From the NCBI GenBank assembly GCA_022599775.1, contig JAHZLQ010000024.1:1-37085 (forward strand): 37,085 bases of DNA, given 5' to 3'. The translations under genes and the position numbers were made by a program. The stretch is from Gammaproteobacteria bacterium. GTDB lineage: Bacteria > Pseudomonadota > Gammaproteobacteria > Nevskiales > Nevskiaceae. The notes under the pieces are model-generated. The model was not told the DNA's origin, made no database searches, and worked only from the letters and a program-made list of their open reading frames with translations. Of the stretch, positions 20,673 to 31,639 are shown in pieces (position 1 is the stretch's first letter; the number at the start of each line of letters is the position of its first letter).

Positions 20673-20790
20673 ATTCGTCGCAGTTGCGGCACAGAATTCA
20701 GCACGCCGCCGAAAGAACATCTGAAACCCGTCTCGGGAATCCGGCTCACGGCCCGTCGCAGCTGGCAGAACTCATTGGTCGGGCGCCCCC

Positions 20791-21381
20791 TCAGGTTTCC
20801 ACCGCGTCGAGTAGCGCCAGCGCCGGCGACACCGCTCCTTGCAGCAAGGCCCGGTCCGGATGCGCTCGCGCCAGTACCCGCAGCCCCATCAGGACCGCCA
20901 GCAGATGTCTGGCCAGGTCGGCCGCGGGCAGAGCCGAACGGATCGTGCCATCTGATTGACCGGCGCGGATGCAGCCAGCAAAAAACATCTCGATCTGCGA
21001 CAGCATGTCGGCGATGGCGCACTGCAAGTCTGCGTCATGCGGAGCGCGCTCCAGCGCGGCATTGACCAGCATGCAGCCCTTGCGCTCACGGTCGGCAAGC
21101 GAGCGTTCGAGGATTTCGCCGAAGAACGACTCGATGGCCGCTCGCGGCGCCATCGCCTCGCAACGCCGGAGGCGTGCTTGGACACTGTCGGCGACATAAT
21201 GCTCAAGGGCCCGCCGGTAGAGCGCTCGCTTGTCGCCGAACGCATTGTAGAGGCTGGCTCCGGTCAGGCCCGTTCTGCTGATCAGCGCGCGCAGCGAGGT
21301 GCCTTCGTAACCGCCTCCCCAGAAGCACTGAACCGCGGCGTCGAGCACCGCCCGTTCATCGAACTCACGTGGCCTCGCCAT
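20791..21381 (-). CDS. TetR/AcrR-family transcriptional regulator
   Basis: A 196-aa repressor starting MARPREFDE, a usual TetR start; a GTG at 21399 would add six residues. HTH at about 25-50 (TSLRALISRTGLTGASLYNAF). The C-terminal domain has GCMLVNAALE and DLARHLLAVLMGLRVLAR, as in the subgroup often controlling transferases, oxidoreductases or efflux genes. It is divergent from two glutathione S-transferase genes with a palindrome between them, so these are the likely targets. The inducer is unknown, probably an electrophile. Confidence 0.88.
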   Translation of the reverse strand: MARPREFDERAVLDAAVQCFWGGGYEGTSLRALISRTGLTGASLYNAFGDKRALYRRALEHYVADSVQARLRRCEAMAPRAAIESFFGEILERSLADRERKGCMLVNAALERAPHDADLQCAIADMLSQIEMFFAGCIRAGQSDGTIRSALPAADLARHLLAVLMGLRVLARAHPDRALLQGAVSPALALLDAVET

Positions 21382-21450
21382 CTCGCCGCTCTTCGTCACA
21401 TTGCATATCCGGCCTTCCGTCTTGTCTTCGCTGGTGGTGAAGTCGCATTA

Positions 21451-21466
21451 TAGATCGACCGTTCTA
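21451..21466. promoter_or_regulatory. Probable TetR operator
   Basis: TAGATCGACCGTTCTA is a 16-bp palindrome with 6 of 8 half-site positions paired (form TAGAWCGR/YCGWTCTA), a common operator type for this TetR subgroup. It lies between the divergent regulator and the transferase genes, 70 bases from the regulator start. Confidence 0.65.
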
Positions 21467-21578
21467 AAATAAACCGGGTAGCGAAGCAGCGCCCGCTGCG
21501 TCGGCTCCCCCGTCCGTCGGTGGCACGTACCTCGTTGCACCGGCCTGTCGCGAATGCGAAAACCGAAGGAAGACCTGC

Positions 21579-22283
21579 ATGATTCGCTTCTATTTCCACC
21601 CGACGCCCAATCCCGCCAAGGTCGCGCTGCTGCTGGAGGAAACCGGGCTGGCTTACGAAACCCTGCCCGTCGATACCCGCAAGGGCGAGCAACATACGCC
21701 CGCTTTTCGTGCGATCAATCCGAACGCCAAACTGCCTGCGATCATCGACACGGAAGGCCCGTCGGGCGGTGAGGTGCGCGTCTTCGATTCCACCGCGATC
21801 CTGCTGTATCTCGCCGAAAAGACCGGCCAGTTCCTTGGCGCCCCCGAAGACCGCCCCGAACTGCTGTCCTGGCTGCTGTTCATTGCCTCCGGTCTCGGCC
21901 CGTTCTCGGGGCAGGCCGTGCATTTCCAGGTCGCCGCGCCGCCGGGACTCGACTATGCCGTCAACCGCTATCGGCGCGAGGCGGAGCGCCACTATCAGGT
22001 CCTCGACGATCACCTCGAAGGCCGGGACTTCATCGTCGGCGACTCTTACACGATCGCCGACATCTCGGCCTGGGGATGGCTGGATCGCGCCTCGTATGTG
22101 CTGCAGAACGACCAGGACCCGCTGGCGCCGTTCCCGAACCTGAAGCGCCTGTTCGAAGCGGTCGACGCGCGGCCGGCCGTGGCCCGCGCCCGCCGGGTCG
22201 GCGAGGACCATGAATTCAAGAACGATTTCGACGAGCAGGCGCGTCGCGCCCTGTTCCCCTCGAACTATCCCCAGAACGCATGA
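21579..22283 (+). CDS. Glutathione S-transferase (Nu/Ure2p-like)
   Basis: A 234-aa glutathione S-transferase or glutathione-disulfide reductase. N-terminal thioredoxin-like domain (FYFHPTPNPAKVALLLEETG, then NPNAKLPAI with the cis-Pro, then VFDSTAILLYLAEK that holds glutathione) and C-terminal helical domain with YTIADISAWGW. Start ATG with GGAAG upstream. The TPNPAKV region matches the YfcG/YghU group where Asn/Thr, not Ser/Tyr, acts on glutathione. Probably co-transcribed with the next gene (25-base gap), under the divergent TetR. Confidence 0.92.
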   Translation: MIRFYFHPTPNPAKVALLLEETGLAYETLPVDTRKGEQHTPAFRAINPNAKLPAIIDTEGPSGGEVRVFDSTAILLYLAEKTGQFLGAPEDRPELLSWLLFIASGLGPFSGQAVHFQVAAPPGLDYAVNRYRREAERHYQVLDDHLEGRDFIVGDSYTIADISAWGWLDRASYVLQNDQDPLAPFPNLKRLFEAVDARPAVARARRVGEDHEFKNDFDEQARRALFPSNYPQNA

Positions 22284-22308
22284 ACACCCCCGCAGCGGAG
22301 ACCCGAGC

Positions 22309-25308
<3,000 letters not shown>

Positions 25309-25362
25309 ATGTCTGCTCCCTACTGCATGAAGGACCGCCCGCCCCTGCGCGCGGTTGGAGGT

Positions 25363-26034
25363 TCAACGGCGCGCGGACAGTGCCTCGATCACGCGCTGCG
25401 AATGGCTGACCCAGCCGAAGATGCCGCTCTGTGCGCAAATCATGTCCAGACCCAGGCGCTGGAAGTCCGGAAAGTACGAACCGACGCAGTCCTCCAGCAC
25501 CAGGCAGTCGTAGCCGCGGTCATTGGCCTCACGCACGGTGGTGTTGACGCAGACCTCGGTGGTGACGCCGGTCACGATCAGCTGCCGGATGTCACGGTGC
25601 TGGAGAATGGCGTGCAGGTCCGTGGACCAGAACGCGCCCTTGCCGGGCTTGTCGATCACCGGCTCGCCGGCCTGCGGATACAGCTCCGGAATGATGTCGT
25701 GACCGGCCTCGCCACGGATCAGGATGCGGCCCATCGGCCCGGCATCGCCGATGCGGGTGTCTCCGTGGCCGCGCCGCCACTTGGCCGGCGGCAGGTCGGA
25801 CAGGTCGGCGCGATGGCCTTCGCGCGTATGCATCGCCAGCAGGCCGGCCGCGCGCCAGGCGGCCAGCAGGTTCCGGTTGGGTTCGATGGTTCGGCGCAGT
25901 TGCGACACGTCATTGCCGAGCATTTCGCCGAAGCCGCCGGGCTCCAGGAAATCGCGCTGCATGTCGATGATCAGCAGGCCGCAGTGCTCCGGGTCCAGTT
26001 CGAACGGATAAGGTGTCGCGTCGATTGTCAGCAT
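25363..26034 (-). CDS. BiuH-like cysteine hydrolase, candidate triuret hydrolase
   Basis: A 223-aa isochorismatase-like amidohydrolase. Triad Asp24 (LIIDMQRDF), Lys129 (IDKPGKGAF) and Cys162 (VTTEVCVNTTVREANDRG) is intact. Gln202 (ICAQSGIFG) aligns with the active-site Gln of biuret hydrolase, so a ureido substrate is likely. It differs from the BiuH paralogue in this locus at the substrate side: WRRGHGDTRIGDAGPMGR replaces [18 protein letters not shown], and EDCVGSYFPDFQ replaces [13 protein letters not shown] second such enzyme beside BiuH and allophanate hydrolase fits triuret hydrolase (TrtA); other ureides (carboxybiuret, ureidoacrylate) remain possible. ATG at 26034 has AAGGGGG upstream; it follows the outer-membrane gene by 53 bases. 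Confidence 0.8.
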   Translation of the reverse strand: MLTIDATPYPFELDPEHCGLLIIDMQRDFLEPGGFGEMLGNDVSQLRRTIEPNRNLLAAWRAAGLLAMHTREGHRADLSDLPPAKWRRGHGDTRIGDAGPMGRILIRGEAGHDIIPELYPQAGEPVIDKPGKGAFWSTDLHAILQHRDIRQLIVTGVTTEVCVNTTVREANDRGYDCLVLEDCVGSYFPDFQRLGLDMICAQSGIFGWVSHSQRVIEALSARR

Positions 26035-26087
26035 TCCGCCCCCTTGCAGCTTGCCTGCCATTGCGCCGTGCTCACCGGGCACATCGA

Positions 26088-26966
26088 TCAGAACCCGAAT
26101 CCGAAACCGGCGAACACATTGACCACGTCGTCGTGGCCGCCCTCGTGGCCGGTCGTCAAAGAGTTGGCGTCGACCAGGCTGTCGTTGATCAGGTAGTAGT
26201 ACTGCACGCCGCCGTAGAGGTACCAGTCGCCGAACTGCGGCGGCACGAAGCCGGCCGGCGTCTTCAGCGTGATTCCGGTCGACACCACACCGAAGTTGCT
26301 GCCGTCGGTCGGGAAGAAATCCTCGCTGGTGCCGCCGCTCCAGTAGCCCTCGGGACCGACCGTGATCCAGGTCGGCAGCGTGATCGTCAGCGCGCTGCCG
26401 GCCGGCTTGAAGGTCGGCGTCACGCCCAGTTCCACATCGAAGGTATTGCCGCGGTCGCCGAGCACCACGGTGGAATCCCCGTCCACCGCCCAGAACAGCT
26501 TGGCGTAGGGCTGGAACGAAAACGGACCACCGGCGCTGTCGTCGTAGTTGGCCGTGAACTCGATGTTCTGTTCGGTCTTGAAGGCGCCGGGTGGGCTCAG
26601 GAAGACGACGTAGCTGACGCCGAGCTTGAGCTTGTCGCTGGGCGAATAGTTCAGGCCCACGAAGTAGTCGAACTCGTTCCAGGCACCGACCGTATCCGAG
26701 GACACCGCCGGATCGTGATTGATATCGGTCCAGATGCCGACCACCACCGACGTCTTGGCACTGGTCAGAAACACCAGGCCACCCAGAATCTGGCTGGTCA
26801 CACCCTCGTCGGTCACCAGCAAGCCGCGTGGCGTGATGTAGTTCGGTTTGACCGAGTAGTCACCAAAGCCATGAATCGCCGAGCCCGGCGCCGCGTCCGC
26901 CCAGGCCTGTGACACCAGCAGCGACAGCGCCACGGTCAAACCTGCAGTCCCCAGCCAATTCTTCAT
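26088..26966 (-). CDS. Outer-membrane beta-barrel protein, putative channel
   Basis: A 292-aa exported protein with a clear signal peptide (MKNWLGTAGLTVALSLLVSQ, cleavage near AWA-DA). The rest is alternating strands and turns with many aromatic/Gly residues (FDYFVGLNYSPSDKLKLGVSY; LYGGVQYYYLINDS) and a terminal Phe (FAGFGFGF), the barrel-assembly signal. I do not recognise a named family. AGGGA lies eight bases before the ATG. As first gene of a unit with a ureide hydrolase and a permease, a role as outer-membrane pore for the same compound is inferred. Confidence 0.75.
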   Translation of the reverse strand: MKNWLGTAGLTVALSLLVSQAWADAAPGSAIHGFGDYSVKPNYITPRGLLVTDEGVTSQILGGLVFLTSAKTSVVVGIWTDINHDPAVSSDTVGAWNEFDYFVGLNYSPSDKLKLGVSYVVFLSPPGAFKTEQNIEFTANYDDSAGGPFSFQPYAKLFWAVDGDSTVVLGDRGNTFDVELGVTPTFKPAGSALTITLPTWITVGPEGYWSGGTSEDFFPTDGSNFGVVSTGITLKTPAGFVPPQFGDWYLYGGVQYYYLINDSLVDANSLTTGHEGGHDDVVNVFAGFGFGF

Positions 26967-27374
26967 CGTGATTTCCCTGATTGCTTGCATCGAATGCGCC
27001 ACCGGCGATCGAGCTGCCGGCACCGGATCTGAATTTATCCAAACTTGCATACAAGATTGGATACGCAATGCCTGTGCCAGTCTTTCACGCCACGAATCAG
27101 ACTCTGGCGCGGCCGCGCAATATCGCGTTCGCGAACAAGGATTGGGATTTTTTTTATTTTCGCTTCAGCCTGTTAGGCGTGCCGCGACGCACGCCGAGCG
27201 GGCAGGATTGACGCGGCGCGCACACTTGGCGTTGCCGTGCACGCACCAGCCTGGCTCGCTATCGGGCGCGCGGGCCGATCCAAGGGTGTGCGGAATCGGG
27301 CAAAAAGGGCCCGATGCCCCGTCTTGAACGTGATGGAGAAGCGCGCCGAATCGACCGCTCCGGGCGAGACGCTG
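26967..27374. promoter_or_regulatory. Intergenic control region with GntR-type palindrome
   Basis: A 408-base gap with no supported gene. At 27037-27062 lies a 26-bp near-perfect palindrome, ATCCAA-A-CTTG-CATA-CAAG-A-TTGGAT (11 of 13 pairs). Its core CTTGCATACAAGATTG recurs, with one change, before the allophanate hydrolase. It lies about 70-96 bases upstream of the outer-membrane gene and is the best candidate operator of the GntR regulator. A T8 run at about 27150 and a 7-bp hairpin at 27295-27315 (ATCGGGC/GCCCGAT) are also present; the hairpin could be a weak end for the GntR transcript. Confidence 0.7.
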
Positions 27375-28070
27375 TCAGCCCGCCCCGGCGCCGGCGATCG
27401 CTTCGCGTGCCTGATGGAGCATGTGCAGGGTGATCTTGCGAACCTCGTTCTTGCTCTGCGTGACGTGCGAGCGCAGCAGGATCGTCGCCTCGGTGGACTG
27501 GCGCTTGAGGATCAGACGCAGAATCTTGGCGTGCTCGTCATAGGTCGCCTCGATGCGATTGGACTTGAGAAAGTCCAGCCGGCGGATGATGCGGATCTTT
27601 TCGGTGATGTCTTCGTGCACGCGCGCGATTTCACGATTGCCGGCCGCACTGACCAGGGTGGTGTGGAAGGCCTCGTCGAGCGCGGCGATCTGGCGCGCCT
27701 CGGTGACGCGCTGATCCTTGGCGACCAACCACTGACGCTTGAGCGCTTCCAGATCCGGCGGCGGATCCATCTGGCACAGACGTTCGACCGAGGCCGTCTC
27801 GATCAGGATGCGCAGGTCGTAGAGTTCGTCGAAACGCGGAAAGTCGAACGGCGACACGCTCCAGCCGCTGCGGAATCCGACTTCCAGATAACCCTCGCGC
27901 TGCAGGCGGTACAAGGCATCGCGCACCGGCGTGCGCGAGACTCCATGCTGCTCCGCGAGTTCGTTTTCGGTAAAGCGGTCGCCCGGCAACAGCTCGAAAT
28001 CGAAGATCGCCTGCTTGACCTTGGTATACACCTGCTCGGCGAGCGGGTTGGTCTGCTTCGGCTTCGGCAT
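27375..28070 (-). CDS. GntR-family (FadR/VanR-type) transcriptional regulator
   Basis: A 231-aa regulator. Winged HTH at about 12-75 (PLAEQVYTKVKQAIFDFELLPGDRFTENELAEQHGVSRTPVRDALYRLQREGYLEV), then an FCD ligand domain with Asp/His metal-site residues (LDEAFHTTLVSAAGNREI; YDEHAKILRLI). The start at 28070 (MPKPKQTNPLAEQ) is typical of the family. Embedded in the ureide locus, it probably senses a pathway intermediate and binds the two CTTG(C/T)ATACAAG palindromes. Confidence 0.92.
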   Translation of the reverse strand: MPKPKQTNPLAEQVYTKVKQAIFDFELLPGDRFTENELAEQHGVSRTPVRDALYRLQREGYLEVGFRSGWSVSPFDFPRFDELYDLRILIETASVERLCQMDPPPDLEALKRQWLVAKDQRVTEARQIAALDEAFHTTLVSAAGNREIARVHEDITEKIRIIRRLDFLKSNRIEATYDEHAKILRLILKRQSTEATILLRSHVTQSKNEVRKITLHMLHQAREAIAGAGAG

Positions 28071-28167
28071 GACGGGCGTGGGCGTGAGTGTGGTTCTTCG
28101 AGTGTGCGGGTACGGCACCGTGTATTCGACCCTGGGGTCCGAGCGGTGGCGGCAACGATTCCCGAGC

Positions 28168-28575
28168 TTAGGGCCTCTCGACCGGCGGCGCCACGTGCTC
28201 GGCATCAATCAGGCTCACATGCGCCGCGACGATGCGCCAGCCCTGCGCGAATCGAATCCAGGTCTGGGTCTGGCGACCGATGGCGGCGCCCGGCGGCGTG
28301 CAGAATTCGGTACAGGCCGAACCCGCATCGAAGCCGAAGGTGGTGATCACGGTGCGCAGCAGGCGGCGCCGACGGTCCACCGGCGACGCGCCAAGCCGGT
28401 AGGCGCTCAGCGCGGCATGGCCGTGGCTGTGCTCGGTGATGCCGTAGCGCAGCACCCGGTCGTCGTGCCAGAAGAAGTCGTTGAGCGCCGCAACGTCGTT
28501 GGCCAGCAGGGCCGCCTCGTAGCGTTCGAACACCTGTTGGAGCTCCGCCAGGGTCGCCGGGTCGTTCACCGTCAA
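28168..28575 (-). CDS. AtzH/HpxZ-like protein (SnoaL-like fold, DUF3225)
   Basis: A 135-aa protein of the AtzH/HpxZ family. Family pattern is clear: FERYEAALLANDVAALNDFFWHDDRVLRYG, RTVITTFG, and the end GRQTQTWIRFAQGWRIVAAHVSLID. TTG at 28575 is chosen for AAGGA seven bases upstream; GTG at 28569 is an alternative. From memory, AtzH of Pseudomonas sp. ADP is a decarboxylating enzyme acting on 1,3-dicarboxyurea in cyanuric acid breakdown, and HpxZ belongs to an oxalurate locus. Its place between biuret hydrolase and the regulator fits a clean-up or carboxyurea step before allophanate hydrolysis. Confidence 0.85.
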   Translation of the reverse strand: MTVNDPATLAELQQVFERYEAALLANDVAALNDFFWHDDRVLRYGITEHSHGHAALSAYRLGASPVDRRRRLLRTVITTFGFDAGSACTEFCTPPGAAIGRQTQTWIRFAQGWRIVAAHVSLIDAEHVAPPVERP

Positions 28576-28670
28576 ATCGTCGTCCTTGGCCGGCACGCGG
28601 TGCCCCGAGCTTCGTGGAAGCCGATTATTGCTGCTTGGCCCGACAAAGGCACGCGCGGCCGTGCGCCGCC

Positions 28671-29357
28671 TCAAACCGACAGGCTTGCGAGGACCGCGGC
28701 CGAATCCGCCACCGCACCGAACACCCCGCCCTGCATCTTGACCATGTTCAGCGCCGCCAGATGATTGCCGTGATCGGTGGCGCCGCAGCAGTCCTCGACC
28801 AGCAGGCACTCGAAACCGCGGTCATTGCCTTCGCGCATGGTGGTGTGCACGCAGACGTCGGTGGTGATTCCGGTCAGCAGCAGGTTGGTGATGCCGCGCG
28901 TGCGCAGGATCAGCTCCAGATCGGTGGCGCAGAACGAGCCTTTGCCGGGCTTGTCGATCACGATCTCACCCGGCGCCGGTGCCAGCTCCGGGATGATGTC
29001 CCAACCCGGCTCGCCGCGAACCAGGATCTTGCCGCAGGGGCCGGGATCGCCGATGCCGGCGCCGATCTGGCGCGAGCGCCAGCGCTTGTTGGCCGGCAGG
29101 TCGGACAGGTCCGGACGGTGGCCTTCGCGCGTATGAATGACCCAAAAGCCCAGTTCGCGAGCGCGCGCCAGCAGCCCCTGGATCGGGCCGATCGGCGCGC
29201 GCGTGAGGCTCAGGTCGTAGCCCATCGCATCAACGTAGCCGCCCTCACCGCAGAAATCGGTCTGCATGTCGATGATCACCAGCGCCGTGTCCGAGGGCGC
29301 GAATTCGCCGTTGTAGGGCCAAGCATAGGGCTGCGCGGCGACCGTTCCGAACTTCAT
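28671..29357 (-). CDS. biuH: Biuret hydrolase (biuret amidohydrolase)
   Basis: A 228-aa cysteine hydrolase converting biuret to allophanate and ammonia. Asp30 ([11 protein letters not shown]), Lys136 (IDKPGKGSF), Cys169 ([15 protein letters not shown]) and Gln209 ([10 protein letters not shown]) each sit six residues before Asp36, Lys142, Cys175 and Gln215, the active-site residues I recall for Rhizobium BiuH, a constant offset that strongly supports the call. The stretch from [19 protein letters not shown] to [12 protein letters not shown] is also nearly the same. ATG with AGGAG eight bases upstream. It lies 76 bases after the allophanate hydrolase gene. Confidence 0.92.
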   Translation of the reverse strand: MKFGTVAAQPYAWPYNGEFAPSDTALVIIDMQTDFCGEGGYVDAMGYDLSLTRAPIGPIQGLLARARELGFWVIHTREGHRPDLSDLPANKRWRSRQIGAGIGDPGPCGKILVRGEPGWDIIPELAPAPGEIVIDKPGKGSFCATDLELILRTRGITNLLLTGITTDVCVHTTMREGNDRGFECLLVEDCCGATDHGNHLAALNMVKMQGGVFGAVADSAAVLASLSV

Positions 29358-29433
29358 GGCAATGCTCCTGCGGGGGCAATCCCCGAATGCTTCATCGACG
29401 ACGCATCGCCGATGCCAGTTGTGATGTGCCGGC

Positions 29434-31272
29434 TCATGCGCCGGTCTCCGCCCGATAGGCACGCCAGCCGCCGAAAGCCGAAATGTCCTCGGCGCCGTTC
29501 ACCGCCAGTGGCTCGCAGACGAAGCCCTTGAGCCACTCACCGTCCTCCAGTTCCAGCGAGCCGATCGCCAGCGGCGAGTCCACCCACGCGATGAAGCGCC
29601 CCAACTGCGCCGCAGGCAGGCGCCAGACTTCCACTTCGATTGCGGCGCCGCCGCCCTCGCAGCGCACCAGGCCCGGCTTCGGCGGAACGGTATTGGCCAG
29701 CGCATACAGGCGGTAGCGCGGCGCCGTGCGGCAGCTTCGAACCCGGCGCGCGCCGCATTCGAGCAATTGCCAGTTCAGCGGCTGCCCCAGCAGATGCGCC
29801 CCGACCACGACCAGATCGAGGCTCGCCTGCGGTGTCGGCAGTGGCTCGAACGCAAGGCTGCCGACTGCCGAGCACGGCGCGCCGCCGGCCAGCGCCTCGG
29901 CGAGTACCTGCGCCATCGCCGCAAGACGGTGATCGCTACCGGCCGGGGCCAACAGCGTGACACCGAATGGCAGACCGTCGCCGCGCCGGCCTGCCGGGAT
30001 CGCGATCGCCGCCAGGTCCAGCAGATTGGCGAAATTGGTGTAGTGACCCAGGCGCGCATTGATCGCGATCGGCTCGTTCAGCACGTCCGCGATCAGCGGA
30101 TGCGTGGGCGCCGTGGGCACCAGCAGCGCATCGATCGTCGTGAACAGCCGGGCCGCCGCCGCGCGGTGCTCGGCCAGCCGGTACTCGCCGCGGAAAGCAT
30201 CAGCCGCGCTTTGCCCGTCGGCCGCGGCGATGACGGCGCGCACCGAGGGTTCGATGTCGCCCGCATGCGTCTCGAAGAAATCGCCCAGCGCCACGCGACG
30301 CTCGGCGACCCACGGCCCCTGGTACAGCAGCTGCGCGGCGGAAAACACGGTCTCGGTCTCCACCATTTGCAAGGTCAGGAACGGCAGCGCTGCCAGACGG
30401 CCGCGCGCGGCCTCGAAGGCCGCATCGGACTGCGCGTCGCCGTAGAACTCGCAGCGGCCCGGCACGCCGATGCGCAGTTCACGGCTGCACGGCGGCATGG
30501 CAAGAGGCACCCGCGAATACGGATCACGGGCGTCCTCCCCCGCCAGTACGCCGAGCACGCGCCACGCGTCCGCCACATCGCCCGCGAATACGGAAATGCA
30601 GTCCAGCGAGCGGCAGGCCGGCAGCAGTCCATGGGTGCTGACCAGACCGCGGCTGGGCTTGAGTCCGACGATGCCGTTGAAACCCGCCGGCACCCGACCG
30701 GAGCCGGCCGTGTCCGTCCCCAGGGCGAATGCGACCAGGCCCTGCGCCACCGCCACCGCCGAGCCCGAACTGGAGCCGCCAGCGATGCGCTCCGGACGTT
30801 CCGGATGGCGCACCACGCCGTAGGGTGAGCGCGTGCCGACCAGTCCGGTGGCGAACTGGTCGAGGTTGGTCTTGCCGACCAGCATCGCGCCCGCCGCCTC
30901 CAGGCGCTCGACCGCGGCGGCATGCTCCGTGGGCGTGTACGCAAAAGCCGGACAGGCCGCCGTGGTCGGCAGACCCGCCACGTCGATGTTGTCCTTGACC
31001 GCATAGGGCACACCGAGCAGCGGGAATCGCTCCAGCGCCGCCGTGCCGTAACGCGACAGCCAGGCGTCGCACTCGGCGGCACGGGCCAGCAGCGCCGGTT
31101 CATCCACACGCGTGATCCACACCGGATTGTCGTCGGCCGCATCCAGACGCCGCAGCACCTCGCGCGCGCAGTCACCGGCCGAGACGCGACCATCGACGTA
31201 TGCCTGGTGCAAGCCCGCGACCGACAATCGCAGCGTCGAAAAGGGAGAAAGCCGGGCCTGGGGTGGATTCAT
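29434..31272 (-). CDS. atzF: Allophanate hydrolase (AtzF type)
   Basis: A 612-aa enzyme turning allophanate into ammonia and CO2. The N-terminal amidase domain has the Ser-cisSer-Lys triad: Lys93 ([11 protein letters not shown]), Ser167 (GGSSSGSA) and Ser191 ([11 protein letters not shown]), close to positions 91/165/189 of AtzF. A C-terminal allophanate-hydrolase domain (about 475-612, decarboxylation) is present, so it is the complete two-domain form. It is not fused to urea carboxylase, and no such gene is nearby, so allophanate probably comes from biuret. The start is either ATG 31272, without a ribosome site, or TTG 31287 with AGAGG eight bases upstream; the operator touches both. Confidence 0.93.
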   Translation of the reverse strand: MNPPQARLSPFSTLRLSVAGLHQAYVDGRVSAGDCAREVLRRLDAADDNPVWITRVDEPALLARAAECDAWLSRYGTAALERFPLLGVPYAVKDNIDVAGLPTTAACPAFAYTPTEHAAAVERLEAAGAMLVGKTNLDQFATGLVGTRSPYGVVRHPERPERIAGGSSSGSAVAVAQGLVAFALGTDTAGSGRVPAGFNGIVGLKPSRGLVSTHGLLPACRSLDCISVFAGDVADAWRVLGVLAGEDARDPYSRVPLAMPPCSRELRIGVPGRCEFYGDAQSDAAFEAARGRLAALPFLTLQMVETETVFSAAQLLYQGPWVAERRVALGDFFETHAGDIEPSVRAVIAAADGQSAADAFRGEYRLAEHRAAAARLFTTIDALLVPTAPTHPLIADVLNEPIAINARLGHYTNFANLLDLAAIAIPAGRRGDGLPFGVTLLAPAGSDHRLAAMAQVLAEALAGGAPCSAVGSLAFEPLPTPQASLDLVVVGAHLLGQPLNWQLLECGARRVRSCRTAPRYRLYALANTVPPKPGLVRCEGGGAAIEVEVWRLPAAQLGRFIAWVDSPLAIGSLELEDGEWLKGFVCEPLAVNGAEDISAFGGWRAYRAETGA

Positions 31273-31276
31273 GCGT

Positions 31277-31308
31277 CTTGTATACAAGATTGAATCCTCT
31301 GATGACAA
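31277..31308 (-). promoter_or_regulatory. Promoter and GntR-type operator of the allophanate hydrolase unit
   Basis: CTTGTATACAAG (31277-31288) is a perfect 12-bp palindrome; with ATTGAAT after it, it repeats the site at 27044. On the minus strand TTGTCA (31303-31308), an 18-base spacer and TATACA (31279-31284) form a promoter whose -10 lies inside the palindrome, so regulator binding would block polymerase. The predicted transcript start falls at or next to the ATG at 31272. Confidence 0.65.
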
Positions 31309-31639
31309 GCCCGGCGGGTAAAACCGCGTCCGGTCGGGTCATCGAAGACCGTCGCCGCGCCGTGCGCGCCTTGATCGCGATACGAGAAGTCGGATACCAC
31401 CCTGAGCTTGTCCGGGATGGCTTTCCCGTTCACTGCTGGCGACGGTCACGTCGGCATCGGTATCCATACCACCGTCCTTCATGCAGTCGGCCCGCTCGAC
31501 ACGCCGAGCCGGATCGCCGACGACGCATTGTTCCTGAACGCATTCTTCAAGTCTGGGTTCATGGGCCTTGTCCACAATCGGGCGATGAACGAACAGGCGG
31601 TATGCCACTGCCTCCATTCCCAGATTCAGGAGTCTCGAC
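31309..31639. other. Intergenic stretch without a supported gene
   Basis: About 330 bases between the allophanate hydrolase and the divergent SDR gene. Several short overlapping frames are open on both strands, but none has a family match I recognise or a good ribosome site. It must hold the SDR promoter; a small palindrome GGTATCCATACC (31460-31471) is the only symmetric element I noticed. It may include decayed coding sequence. Confidence 0.5.

Noticed and set aside
28019-28028. GGTATACACC inside the GntR gene as a third operator
   Set aside because: It lacks the CTTG/CAAG arms of the two other sites and encodes conserved residues (VYTKVK).
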